From assembly GCF_946221635.1 (NCBI RefSeq), contig NZ_CAMIHB010000030.1:1-42509 (forward strand): 42,509 nucleotides of DNA, in the 5' to 3' direction. The position numbers and the translations under genes were made by a program. Below are positions 1-8,304 of the stretch, piece after piece. Origin of the DNA: an uncultured Rhodoferax sp. GTDB taxonomy: Bacteria > Pseudomonadota > Gammaproteobacteria > Burkholderiales > Burkholderiaceae_C. Each line of letters opens with the position of its first letter. Position 1 is the first letter of the stretch. The notes beneath the pieces are model-generated. The model did not search any database, was not told where the DNA came from, and was given only the letters and a program-made list of their open reading frames with translations.

Positions 1-329
1 ACCCTGCAACGCGCACATTTCAGGCTCTTCGGATTTTCATCAACGCCGAGCTTGAGGAGCTGCAACAAGCGCTAGAGGCCAGCCTCGATGTGCTGGAGGT
101 GGGCGGACGCCTGGCGGTCATCAGTTTCCACTCGCTGGAAGACCGCATCGTCAAACAGTTCATCGCCAAGCACGCCAAGGAGGAGTACGACCGCCGTATG
201 CCTTTTGCCGCGCCCAAGGCCATGAAGCTCAAGGCGCTGGGGCGCATCAAGCCCGGAGCCGAGGAAGTGGCGGGCAATCCGCGCGCGCGCAGTGCCATCC
301 TGCGTGTGGCGCAAAGGATGGCGGCATGA
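1..329 (+). CDS. rsmH: RsmH (MraW), C-terminal fragment: 16S rRNA m4C1402 methyltransferase
   Basis: Only the last ~109 codons are present; the reading frame enters at base 3 and the gene begins before the window. RsmH uses S-adenosylmethionine to methylate N4 of C1402 in the 16S rRNA P site. The fragment shows the family's C-terminal block: PATRTFQALRIFIN, then ELEELQQAL, then the near-invariant GGRLAVISFHSLEDRIVK, and a basic tail ending RSAILRVAQRMAA. Its TGA (327-329) overlaps the ftsL ATG at 326, an ATGA junction. It is the usual first enzyme gene of the dcw cluster. Identity is secure; the N-terminal methyltransferase core cannot be inspected. Confidence 0.95.
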   Translation, partial: PATRTFQALRIFINAELEELQQALEASLDVLEVGGRLAVISFHSLEDRIVKQFIAKHAKEEYDRRMPFAAPKAMKLKALGRIKPGAEEVAGNPRARSAILRVAQRMAA

Positions 330-610
330 TGCGTTTGAACCTCGTTCTGTTGCTCGCCGTGGTGGCCAGTGCCCTCTATCTGGTGGGCATGCAGTACGAG
401 TCGCGCCGTGTGTTTGTGGAGCTGGAGCGCGCGCGCGCCGAGGCGCGCCGCCTGGAGACGGAGTACGAGCGCCTGCAGGTGGAGAAGCGCGCCCAAGCCA
501 CGCCGGCGCGGGTGGAGCGCCTGGCCAAGGATCAGTTGCAGATGCGCCAGGCCACGCCCGGGATCACCACCTATGTGACCTACTCGGCACCGGGGGCGAC
601 GACGCCATGA
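326..610 (+). CDS. ftsL: Cell division protein FtsL
   Basis: 94 residues, the normal FtsL size. A short N-terminus is followed by one hydrophobic membrane segment (about residues 4-22) and then a charged heptad-type stretch (about 24-58, rich in Glu/Arg/Leu) typical of the periplasmic coiled coil that pairs with FtsB and recruits FtsQ, FtsW and FtsI to the septum. The ATG overlaps the rsmH stop, and the TGA overlaps the ftsI ATG at 607. The sequence is poorly conserved in this family, so the call rests on size, topology and position between rsmH and ftsI. A Met-Met start means 329 is a possible alternative. Confidence 0.92.
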   Translation: MMRLNLVLLLAVVASALYLVGMQYESRRVFVELERARAEARRLETEYERLQVEKRAQATPARVERLAKDQLQMRQATPGITTYVTYSAPGATTP

Positions 611-2340
611 GCCGCAGCGTGCTCTACACCTCCAGCCCGCTGCTGGCCAGTCGCACGCCGGTATGGCGCAGCAAATTTGTCGTGGGCGTGATCGCCCTGG
701 GCTTTCTGGGGCTGGCCGCACGTGCGGCCTATATCCAGGTGGTCGCCAATGACTTCTTCCAGCGCCAGGGTGAGGTGCGCTTCGCGCGCACCCTGGACCT
801 GCCGGCCAATCGCGGCCGCATCCTGGACCGCAACGGCCTGATCCTGGCCTCCAGCGTGCCTGCGCCCAGCATCTGGGCCATCCCCGAGGATGTGGAAATG
901 GACAAGGCGCAGTTGCAGCGCCTGGCCAAGCTGCTGGACATGCCGGCCGCGGAGATCTCCCGCAAGCTGGCGGACGAGGACAAGACCTTTGTCTGGATCA
1001 AGCGCCAGGTGGATGCCTCTGTGGCCAAGGAGATTGCCGAACTCAATATCAAAGGCATCTACCAACGCAAGGAATACAAGCGCGAGTACCCCGAGGGCGA
1101 GTCGGCTGTCCATGTGGTGGGCTTCACCAACGTCGAGGACAAGGGCCAGGAGGGCGTGGAGCTCACCTTCAACAAGGAACTAGCGGGCCACAGCGGCTCC
1201 CGCCGGGTGATCAAGGACCGCCTGGGCCGCGTCGTGGAAGACGTGGGTGACCAGATTCCTCCGGTGGAAGGCAAAGACATCCAGCTCAGCATTGACAGCA
1301 AGGTACAGTTTTTCGCGTACCAGAAGCTGCGCGATGCCGTGCAGGAGAACAAGGCCAAGGCCGGCAGTGTGGTGGTACTGGATGTGCTGACCGGTGAGGT
1401 ACTGGCCCTGGCCAACTACCCCAGCTACTCGCCTGCGAAACGCTCCAACTTGACTGGTGCCCAGTTGCGCAACCGCGCACTGACCGATACCTTCGAGCCG
1501 GGCTCCACCATGAAGCCCTTTGTGATTGGCCTGGCGCTGCAAAAGGGCATGGTGCGCCCTGACACCATCATCCAGACGGCTCCCGGACGCCTCACCATTG
1601 CAGGCTCCACCATCTCGGACTCCCATCCACAGGGTGCCCTCTCGGTGAGCCAGGTGATCCAGAAGTCCAGCAACGTGGGCACCGTCAAGCTGGCCATGCA
1701 GATGCAACCCCACGAGATGTGGGATGTGTTCAGCCAGATCGGCCTCGGCCAGAAGCCGCAGGTGCCTTTTCCGGGCGTGGTGAGTGGGCGCCTGCGTGCC
1801 TACAAGACCTGGCGTCCCATCGAGCAGGCCACCATGAGCTACGGCTATGGCCTCTCGGCCAGCCTGTTCCAACTGGCGCGCGCCTACAGCGTATTCGCGC
1901 GCGAAGGTGAGCTGGTGCCTGTGACCCTGCTCAAGCAGACCGAGCCGGTGTCAGGGGTGCGCGTGTTCGACGCGCGCCATGCCCAGGCCGTGCTCAACAT
2001 GCTGCACATGGTGACCGGCCCCGGAGGTACCGCACCCAAGGCCCAGACCATGGGCTACTCCGTGGGGGGCAAGACCGGCACCGCCCACAAGCAGGAGGGC
2101 AAGGGCTACGCGGACAAGAAGTACCGCGGCTTCTTCGTGGGTGTGGCCCCTGTGGACAACCCGCGCATTGTGGTGGCCGTGATGATTGACGAACCCAGCA
2201 ATGGCAAGTATTTCGGTGGCGACGTGGCCGCACCGGTGTTCAGCGACACGGTGCAGCAGACCCTGCGCATGTTGGGTGTTCAGCCGGACATGGCCGTGCG
2301 CCCCCAGATCGTGACGGATGCCGTGGAGGAGAGTTTCTGA
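607..2340 (+). CDS. ftsI: FtsI / PBP3, septal peptidoglycan D,D-transpeptidase
   Basis: 577-residue class B penicillin-binding protein that cross-links septal peptidoglycan together with FtsW. A single N-terminal membrane anchor (about 25-45) is followed by the pedestal domain with the RGRILDRNG motif (69-77) and the C-terminal transpeptidase domain. All three active-site motifs are intact: SxxK with nucleophile Ser300 (GSTMK), SxN at 354-356 (SSN) and KTG at 489-491 (GGKTGT). The start at 607 was chosen because it overlaps the ftsL stop as ATGA; the frame is open further upstream but overlaps ftsL there. The stop shares a base with the murE ATG (TGATG). Confidence 0.97.
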   Translation: MSRSVLYTSSPLLASRTPVWRSKFVVGVIALGFLGLAARAAYIQVVANDFFQRQGEVRFARTLDLPANRGRILDRNGLILASSVPAPSIWAIPEDVEMDKAQLQRLAKLLDMPAAEISRKLADEDKTFVWIKRQVDASVAKEIAELNIKGIYQRKEYKREYPEGESAVHVVGFTNVEDKGQEGVELTFNKELAGHSGSRRVIKDRLGRVVEDVGDQIPPVEGKDIQLSIDSKVQFFAYQKLRDAVQENKAKAGSVVVLDVLTGEVLALANYPSYSPAKRSNLTGAQLRNRALTDTFEPGSTMKPFVIGLALQKGMVRPDTIIQTAPGRLTIAGSTISDSHPQGALSVSQVIQKSSNVGTVKLAMQMQPHEMWDVFSQIGLGQKPQVPFPGVVSGRLRAYKTWRPIEQATMSYGYGLSASLFQLARAYSVFAREGELVPVTLLKQTEPVSGVRVFDARHAQAVLNMLHMVTGPGGTAPKAQTMGYSVGGKTGTAHKQEGKGYADKKYRGFFVGVAPVDNPRIVVAVMIDEPSNGKYFGGDVAAPVFSDTVQQTLRMLGVQPDMAVRPQIVTDAVEESF

Positions 2341-3827
2341 TGCGCCGCCTGGATTCGCCCCAAGCGGTCGTGCAGTGGTTGCGCGACGCTGGCGCACGCG
2401 CCTTGCGAACTGACAGTCGCAAGCTGCAGGCTGCAGATGCTTTCATTGCCTGGCCCGGCGCTGCGGTGGATGCGCGGCGCTTTGTGTCCCAGGCCTTGGC
2501 CGGGGGCGCCGTGGCCGCCTTGGTTGAGCATGCAGGGGCGCAGGCCTTCGCGTTGGAAGATGAGCGTGTGGCCAGCTACGCGGGCCTGAAAGCGGATGCC
2601 GGTTTGATCGCGGCGGCCTTCTACGGTGAGCCCTCGCATGCCCTGCCGGTGGTGGCTGTGACCGGCACCAATGGCAAGACCAGCACGGCCTGGTGGCTGG
2701 CGCAGGCACTCAGCGCGGTGCCCGCGCCTGCAGCCTTGCCTTGCGGCGTCATTGGCACGCTCGGTGTGGGACGGCCACCCCATGTGGAATCGACAGGGCT
2801 GACTACGCCTGACCCCGTGCTGTTGCAGCAAACCCTGCGTCAATTCCTGGACCAGGGGCTGCGGGCCTGTGCCATGGAGGCGTCCTCCATCGGCATCGAG
2901 GAGCAGCGTTTGGCGGGCACGGCCTTGCGCGTCGCCGTCTTCACCAATTTCACGCAGGATCACCTGGACTACCACGGCGGTATGGACGCGTACTGGGCCG
3001 CCAAACGCAAGCTGTTTGCCTGGCCCGGCCTGGCCTATGCGGTGCTGAATATTGACGATCTGCAAGGGGCGGCGCTGGCCGAGGAGCTGAAAGAGGCCCT
3101 GGATGTCTGGACCGTGTCCAGCCAAGGGCCCGCGCGCTTGCTGGCGCGCGATGTACGCCACACGGGGGCCGGCATGGCCTTTGAGGTGGTGGAGGGCGGC
3201 GCCAGCCATACCCTGCACACCCACGCTATCGGCCAGTACAACGTATCCAACCTGCTCGGGGTGATTGCGGCCATGCGTTGCCTGGGCGTTGCACTGGACC
3301 AGGCGGTGGCCGCTTGTAGCACCCTGTTGCCCGTGCCCGGGCGCATGGAGTGCGTGGGGGGGCAGGGCGCACCGCTGGTGGCCATCGACTACGCGCACAC
3401 CCCGGATGCGCTGTCCCAGGCCCTGCAGGCCCTGCGTCCGGTGGCGCAGGCGCGTGGCGGGCAGCTCTGGGTGGTGTTCGGTTGCGGTGGCGATCGCGAT
3501 GCCTCCAAGCGCCCGCTCATGGGCGCCATCGCGGCCCGGCACGCAGACCGTGTACTGGTGACCAGCGACAACCCGCGCAGCGAGCGCCCGGAGGCCATCG
3601 TGGCGCAGATTCTCCTGGGGCTGGTGGACGACAAAGGCGTGGAGGTCGAGGTGGACCGCGCGCTGGCGATCCGCAGCGCCATTACCGAGGCCGCGCCGCA
3701 GGACGTGGTGCTGTTGGCGGGCAAGGGGCATGAGCAGGCGCAGGAGTTGGCCGGGGTGAAGTACCCGTTTTCCGACCATGCGCATGCGCTGGCGGCGCTA
3801 GAGGCACGTACAGGAGCACCTGCATGA
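2340..3827 (+). CDS. murE: MurE, UDP-MurNAc-tripeptide (meso-DAP) synthetase
   Basis: 495 residues, usual MurE length. It adds meso-diaminopimelate to UDP-MurNAc-L-Ala-D-Glu using ATP in the cytoplasm. Seen: the Mur ligase P-loop GTNGKTS (109-115), the central FTNFTQDHLDYHG block (201-213), the lysine expected to be carbamylated (Lys222 in AAKRKLF), and the DNPRSE motif (410-415), which marks meso-DAP rather than lysine specificity. The peptidoglycan is therefore DAP type. The ATG shares a base with the ftsI stop and the TGA overlaps the murF ATG at 3824. The N-terminal ~25 residues are less conserved. Confidence 0.97.
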   Translation: MRRLDSPQAVVQWLRDAGARALRTDSRKLQAADAFIAWPGAAVDARRFVSQALAGGAVAALVEHAGAQAFALEDERVASYAGLKADAGLIAAAFYGEPSHALPVVAVTGTNGKTSTAWWLAQALSAVPAPAALPCGVIGTLGVGRPPHVESTGLTTPDPVLLQQTLRQFLDQGLRACAMEASSIGIEEQRLAGTALRVAVFTNFTQDHLDYHGGMDAYWAAKRKLFAWPGLAYAVLNIDDLQGAALAEELKEALDVWTVSSQGPARLLARDVRHTGAGMAFEVVEGGASHTLHTHAIGQYNVSNLLGVIAAMRCLGVALDQAVAACSTLLPVPGRMECVGGQGAPLVAIDYAHTPDALSQALQALRPVAQARGGQLWVVFGCGGDRDASKRPLMGAIAARHADRVLVTSDNPRSERPEAIVAQILLGLVDDKGVEVEVDRALAIRSAITEAAPQDVVLLAGKGHEQAQELAGVKYPFSDHAHALAALEARTGAPA

Positions 3828-5242
3828 CCCCCATGATGACTTTGCAACAGGTCGCGGGCTGGCTGGACCCGGCGCGGCTGGTGGGGGCGGAGGCAACGGC
3901 CATCGGACGTGTGCACACCGATACCCGCAGCATCGAGGCGGGTGATTTGTTTGTCGCCCTGCAGGGCGAGCGCTTTGATGCCAATGCCTTTTTGCAGGAA
4001 GCGCAGACGCGAGGCGCGGCTGCGGTGATCTGCCATGCCGGGCTCGCGGCTTCGGCCTACCCTGCTGGACTGCCCCGCATCGAGGTGCCGGACACCAAGC
4101 GGGCCCTGGCTCAGCTGGCGACAGGCTGGCGCGCGCAGTTCGAATTGCCGCTGGTGGCGGTGACCGGCAGCAATGGCAAGACCACGGTCACCCAAATGGT
4201 GGCGTCCATTCTGGATGCGCAGGCGCCGAACGGCGCAGCGCTGGCAACCAAGGGCAACTTCAACAACGATATCGGTGTGCCCCTGACGCTGCTGCGTTTG
4301 CGCAGCCAGCACCGCCTGGCCGTGGTCGAGCTGGGCATGAACCATCCCGGCGAGATCGCCGGCCTCGCCACCATGGCCCAGCCTACCGTGGCCCTGGTCA
4401 ACAACGCGCAGCGCGAGCACCTGGAGTTCATGCACACCGTGGAAGCCGTGGCGCGTGAGAACGGGACGGTGATTGCAGCGCTCCCGCCTCAGGGCGTGGC
4501 TGTGTTTCCGCTCGATGACGACTACACCGCCATCTGGACTGACCTGGCCGGTATGCGCTCGACGGTGCAGTTCGGCTGGACGTCGGCCGGCGCGGCGCAA
4601 GAGGTACTGTGCACCGGTGCCGATTGGGTCGATGGGGCCTGGCAGGTACGGGTCAGCACCCCTTGGGGGCCGCTGGCCTATCGCCTCTCCATCGCCGGGC
4701 GCCACAACGTCAAGAACTCGCTGGCGGCCGCGGCCTGTGCCCTGGCCGCCGGTGTCAACACCCAGGCGGTGGAGCAGGGGCTGCAGGCCTTTGTACCGGT
4801 CAAGGGCCGTTGCCGCGCCCAACTGCTGACCCACAGCGGCCTGCACTGCACGTTGGTGGATGACACCTACAACGCCAACCCGGATTCCATGCGCGCCGCC
4901 ATCCAGGTGCTGGTCGACCTGCCGGGGCCGCGTCTGCTGGTGCTGGGCGACATGGGCGAAGTCGGTACCCGGGGGGCGGAATTCCATGCCGAGGTCGGGC
5001 GGCTGGCGCATGCCAGCGGCATCACCCATGTGCTGGCGCTGGGCGAGTTGGCGCGGCACGCCGTGCAGGCCTGCCCCGGTGCAGAACATTTTGCAGACGT
5101 GGACACGCTCATCGCGCGTGCCCGCACGTTGCTGCCACAGATGGCCAGTGTGCTGGTCAAGGGTTCGCGTTTCATGCGCATGGAGCGTGTGATCGAAGCC
5201 CTGGCCGTACCGGCTGGTGAGGGGACATCCCATGTGGCCTGA
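3824..5242 (+). CDS. murF: MurF, UDP-MurNAc-tripeptide:D-Ala-D-Ala ligase
   Basis: 472 residues. It completes the pentapeptide by joining D-Ala-D-Ala (made by Ddl, encoded downstream) to UDP-MurNAc-tripeptide. Visible are the N-terminal substrate domain with HTDTRSIEAGDLFVAL (31-46), the P-loop GSNGKTT (115-121), the NFNNDIGVPLTLL block typical of MurF, and the C-terminal DDTYNANPDSM segment. The start overlaps the murE stop (ATGA). Met4 and Met5 are possible alternative starts. The gene ends 18 bases before mraY, one of the few non-overlapping junctions in the cluster. Confidence 0.97.
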   Translation: MTPMMTLQQVAGWLDPARLVGAEATAIGRVHTDTRSIEAGDLFVALQGERFDANAFLQEAQTRGAAAVICHAGLAASAYPAGLPRIEVPDTKRALAQLATGWRAQFELPLVAVTGSNGKTTVTQMVASILDAQAPNGAALATKGNFNNDIGVPLTLLRLRSQHRLAVVELGMNHPGEIAGLATMAQPTVALVNNAQREHLEFMHTVEAVARENGTVIAALPPQGVAVFPLDDDYTAIWTDLAGMRSTVQFGWTSAGAAQEVLCTGADWVDGAWQVRVSTPWGPLAYRLSIAGRHNVKNSLAAAACALAAGVNTQAVEQGLQAFVPVKGRCRAQLLTHSGLHCTLVDDTYNANPDSMRAAIQVLVDLPGPRLLVLGDMGEVGTRGAEFHAEVGRLAHASGITHVLALGELARHAVQACPGAEHFADVDTLIARARTLLPQMASVLVKGSRFMRMERVIEALAVPAGEGTSHVA

Positions 5243-5260
5243 ACAATTTGGAGAGATTTC

Positions 5261-6439
5261 ATGCTGCTGAGCCTGGCCCAATGGCTGCAAAACCTGTCGC
5301 CCGACTTCGGGGTGTTTCGCGTGTTCCAGTACCTCACCTTCCGTGCGGTGATGGCGGCGATGACGGCTTTGCTGATCGGTCTGGCCGCAGGGCCCACCGT
5401 GATTCGCCGCCTGCGCGAACTCAAGATCGGCCAGCCCATCCGTGGCTACGGCATGGAAACCCATCTGAGCAAGAGCGGCACGCCCACCATGGGCGGTGTG
5501 CTCATCCTGCTGTCCATCGCCATCTCCACCCTGTTGTGGGCGGACCTGTCGAACCGCTTCGTCTGGATCGTGCTGCTGGTGACCCTGGGCTTTGGCACCA
5601 TTGGCTGGGCTGACGACTGGCGCAAGGTGGTGCACAAGGACCCTGAAGGCATGCGTTCGCGCGAGAAGTACTTCTGGCAGTCCCTGATTGGGCTGGTAGC
5701 CGCGCTCTACCTGGTGTTCAGCATCTCCGAGACCTCCAACCTCAAGGTGATCGAGCTGTTCTTCAACTGGGTGCGTTCGGGCTTCGATGTGAACCTGCCG
5801 CCCAAGGCCGGCCTGCTGCTGCCCTTCATCAAGGAAGTCAGCTACCCGCTGGGCGTGCTGGGCTTTGTGCTGCTGACCTACCTGGTCATCGTGGGCTCCA
5901 GCAACGCGGTCAACCTCACCGACGGCCTCGACGGCCTGGCCATCATGCCCGTGGTCATGGTGGGCTCGGCGCTGGGCGTGTTTGCCTATGTGACCGGTAG
6001 CGTGGTGTATTCCAAGTACCTGTTTTTCCCGCACATTCCCGGCTCCGGTGAACTGTTGATCTTCTGTTCCGCCATGGCCGGTGCCGGTCTGGCCTTCCTC
6101 TGGTTCAACACCCATCCGGCGCAGGTGTTCATGGGCGATGTGGGCGCGCTGGCGCTGGGCGGCGCCCTGGGCACCATTGCCGTCATCGTGCGCCAGGAAA
6201 TCGTGCTGGCCATCATGGGCGGCGTCTTTGTGGCCGAAGCCCTGTCGGTGATGCTGCAAGTGACCTGGTTCAAGTACACCAAGAAGAAATTTGGCGAAGG
6301 CCGCCGTCTGCTGAAGATGGCGCCGCTGCACCACCATTTCGAAAAGACCGGCTGGAAGGAGACCCAGGTGGTGGTCCGCTTCTGGATCATCACCATGCTC
6401 CTGTGCCTGGTGGGCCTCTCTACCCTGAAGCTGCGATGA
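5261..6439 (+). CDS. mraY: MraY, phospho-MurNAc-pentapeptide translocase
   Basis: 392-residue polytopic membrane enzyme with about ten hydrophobic segments. It transfers phospho-MurNAc-pentapeptide from UDP to undecaprenyl phosphate, making lipid I. Seen: the KSGTPTMGG motif (71-79), the aspartate pair Asp118-Asp119 in GWADDWRK, the NLTDGLDGLA motif with the third catalytic aspartate, and the HHHFE motif near the C-terminus (APLHHHFEKTGW), all diagnostic of MraY. A GGAGAG-type ribosome site lies about 5-10 bases before the ATG. The stop overlaps the murD ATG (ATGA). Confidence 0.97.
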   Translation: MLLSLAQWLQNLSPDFGVFRVFQYLTFRAVMAAMTALLIGLAAGPTVIRRLRELKIGQPIRGYGMETHLSKSGTPTMGGVLILLSIAISTLLWADLSNRFVWIVLLVTLGFGTIGWADDWRKVVHKDPEGMRSREKYFWQSLIGLVAALYLVFSISETSNLKVIELFFNWVRSGFDVNLPPKAGLLLPFIKEVSYPLGVLGFVLLTYLVIVGSSNAVNLTDGLDGLAIMPVVMVGSALGVFAYVTGSVVYSKYLFFPHIPGSGELLIFCSAMAGAGLAFLWFNTHPAQVFMGDVGALALGGALGTIAVIVRQEIVLAIMGGVFVAEALSVMLQVTWFKYTKKKFGEGRRLLKMAPLHHHFEKTGWKETQVVVRFWIITMLLCLVGLSTLKLR

Positions 6440-8304
6440 ACCAGGACGAGGTCCAACTCCCCCCACTGCCGCTCGCACAGCCGGCCGCGCCGTCCCCCGA
6501 GGACGCCGCGGCGCTGTCGCGTCCGCCCGAGCCGGTGGCTGAGGACATCGCCGAGGTCGTGCCCGAAGCCGCACCCGTGGTGGAGGCTGCACCTGTGGCG
6601 GCCAAGGAAGCGCGCGCGTTGCCGACCTCGCTGACGGCCGCACGCGATGCCGCGGCCTTTGTGGCACAAATCTTTGCGGACATTCCAGGCGACGCCGCCG
6701 AGAAGGCCGAGGTCGTGGTCGAGCCCACCCCCTTGGAGGCGGCGGCAGAGCCCGAGGTAGAGGCTGCGCCCGCCGATGCCCCTTTCCTGCCGCTGGCCGG
6801 TCAGAACATCCTGATTCTGGGCCTGGGCGCTTCGGGGTTGGCCATGGCGCGCTGGTGCGTGCGCACGGGCGCGGCCAGCGTCACCGTCGCCGATACGCGC
6901 GACGCCCCTCCCCAGTTGGCCACCTTGCAGCAGGAGCTGCCTGTCGTGCGCTTTGTGCCGGGTGCGTTGGATGCGGCGCTGGTGGACGGCCAGGGCCTGC
7001 ACGCCGTGTACCGTTCTCCGGGTTTGAGTCCGGAAACGGTTGCTCCTGTTTTAGGAGCTGCTCGCGCAGTGGGCATCTATGTAGGCGGTGAATTGAGCCT
7101 GTATGCCATGGCACTGCAAGCGCTGCGCACGGCGCGCGGGTATGTGCCCGCCGTGCTGGCCATCACCGGGACCAATGGCAAGACCACCGTGACCTCGCTG
7201 ACCGGGCAGCTCATTGCCCATGCAGGCAAGAGCGTGGCCGTGGCGGGCAATATCGGCCCCACGTTGTTGGACACCCTCTCGGGTCACCTGGAGGCGAATA
7301 CCCTGCCCGAGGTCTGGGTGCTGGAGCTGTCCAGCTTCCAGCTCGACGGCGTGACCGGCTTCGAACCCACTGCGGCCGTCGTGCTCAATGTGACGCAGGA
7401 CCACCTGGACTGGCACGGCAGCATGCAGGCCTATGCCGAGGCCAAGTCGCGCATCTTCGGTCAGCAAGGCCTGATGGTGCTCAACCGGGATGACGCCACC
7501 GTGATGGCCATGTTGCCCGAGCCGGTGCGCGTGCGCCTGCAGCGGCCGCAGGCGCGCGCCCACACCACCTTTGGCGGCGACATGCCGCAGCGCCCCGGTG
7601 ACTTCGGCCTCGAAGAGGTCAACGGCATGGTCTGGCTGGTACGTGCGCTGGAGGCCGATGAGACGCGCAAGAAGCGCCGAGATGACGCTGAGGAACTGCA
7701 TATCCAGCGCCTGATGCCGGCGGACGCCCTGCGCATCCGGGGGCGCCACAACGCCAGCAATGCCCTGGCCGCCCTGGCCCTGTGCGCGGCGGCAGGGTGC
7801 ACTCTGGCGCCCGTGCTGTATGGCCTGCGGGAGTACCGTGGCGAACCGCACCGCGTGGAGCCCATCGGTATCCTCAATGACGTGGAGTTCTTCGACGACA
7901 GCAAGGGCACCAACGTGGGTGCCACCGTGGCGGCGCTGCAAGGCCTGGGCGCGGACCGCCGCATCGTGCTGATTCTGGGGGGCGACGGCAAGGGGCAGGA
8001 CTTTGGGCCGCTGGCCGCGCCGGTGGCGCGCTACGCGCGCGCTGTGGTGCTGATCGGCCGCGACGCAGCGCTGATCCGTGCGGCGCTGCAGGACGGGGGC
8101 GTGCCGCTGGAAGACGCACCCACCATGGAAGCCGCTGTGCAGCAGGCGAATGCGCGTGCCCATGCGGGCGACGCGGTGCTGATGTCGCCGGCCTGCGCCA
8201 GCTTTGACATGTTCAAGAACTACGAGCACCGCGCGCAGGTCTTCTGCGAGGCGGTGAAAGGTCTCGCGCTCTCGGTGGGCGTGGACATGGAGCACCTGGG
8301 ATGA
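6436..8304 (+). CDS. murD: MurD, UDP-MurNAc-L-Ala:D-Glu ligase, with a long N-terminal extension
   Basis: 622 residues, against roughly 440-500 for most MurD. It adds D-glutamate to UDP-MurNAc-L-Ala. The recognisable enzyme starts only near residue 117 (PLAGQNILILGLGASG, Rossmann-like N-domain), with P-loop GTNGKTT (245-251), the LNVTQDHLDWHG block and the C-terminal FDDSKGTNVGATVAAL motif. Residues 1-115 are low complexity, rich in Ala, Pro, Glu and Val. A charged insert (DETRKKRRDDAEE) lies in the central domain. This start was chosen because it overlaps the mraY stop as ATGA and the frame is open throughout; the next Met is residue 137, inside the N-domain. Bases 7041-7068 resemble the type B repeat. 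Confidence 0.93.
   Translation: MNQDEVQLPPLPLAQPAAPSPEDAAALSRPPEPVAEDIAEVVPEAAPVVEAAPVAAKEARALPTSLTAARDAAAFVAQIFADIPGDAAEKAEVVVEPTPLEAAAEPEVEAAPADAPFLPLAGQNILILGLGASGLAMARWCVRTGAASVTVADTRDAPPQLATLQQELPVVRFVPGALDAALVDGQGLHAVYRSPGLSPETVAPVLGAARAVGIYVGGELSLYAMALQALRTARGYVPAVLAITGTNGKTTVTSLTGQLIAHAGKSVAVAGNIGPTLLDTLSGHLEANTLPEVWVLELSSFQLDGVTGFEPTAAVVLNVTQDHLDWHGSMQAYAEAKSRIFGQQGLMVLNRDDATVMAMLPEPVRVRLQRPQARAHTTFGGDMPQRPGDFGLEEVNGMVWLVRALEADETRKKRRDDAEELHIQRLMPADALRIRGRHNASNALAALALCAAAGCTLAPVLYGLREYRGEPHRVEPIGILNDVEFFDDSKGTNVGATVAALQGLGADRRIVLILGGDGKGQDFGPLAAPVARYARAVVLIGRDAALIRAALQDGGVPLEDAPTMEAAVQQANARAHAGDAVLMSPACASFDMFKNYEHRAQVFCEAVKGLALSVGVDMEHLG
7041..7068 (+). repeat. Type B dispersed repeat, 5' half, inside murD
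   Basis: The segment reads GCTCCT-GTTTT-AGGAGC (a perfect 6-bp hairpin) followed by TGCTCGCGCA, the signature of the type B family described at 19483-19537. It is read in frame as part of the conserved N-domain (APVLGAARAVGI) and adds no residues relative to other MurD proteins as I recall them. It contains a TTA codon, very unusual in this GC-rich gene. Either it is a repeat remnant that overwrote native codons or a chance match. Confidence 0.4.

Noticed and set aside
65..79. AAGCGCTAGAGGCC in rsmH, similar to a piece of the type B repeat
   Set aside because: It encodes LQQALEAS, which fits the normal RsmH sequence, and the flanks show no other repeat blocks.
3793..3827. GCGCTAGAGGC near the murE end, again like type B
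   Set aside because: Too short, and the hairpin half is missing.
3389..6667. Very long open frame (over 1000 codons) on the minus strand opposite murE, murF and mraY
   Set aside because: It is antisense to three certain genes, has His/Arg/Gln-rich composition typical of a GC-rich shadow frame, and no recognisable domain.
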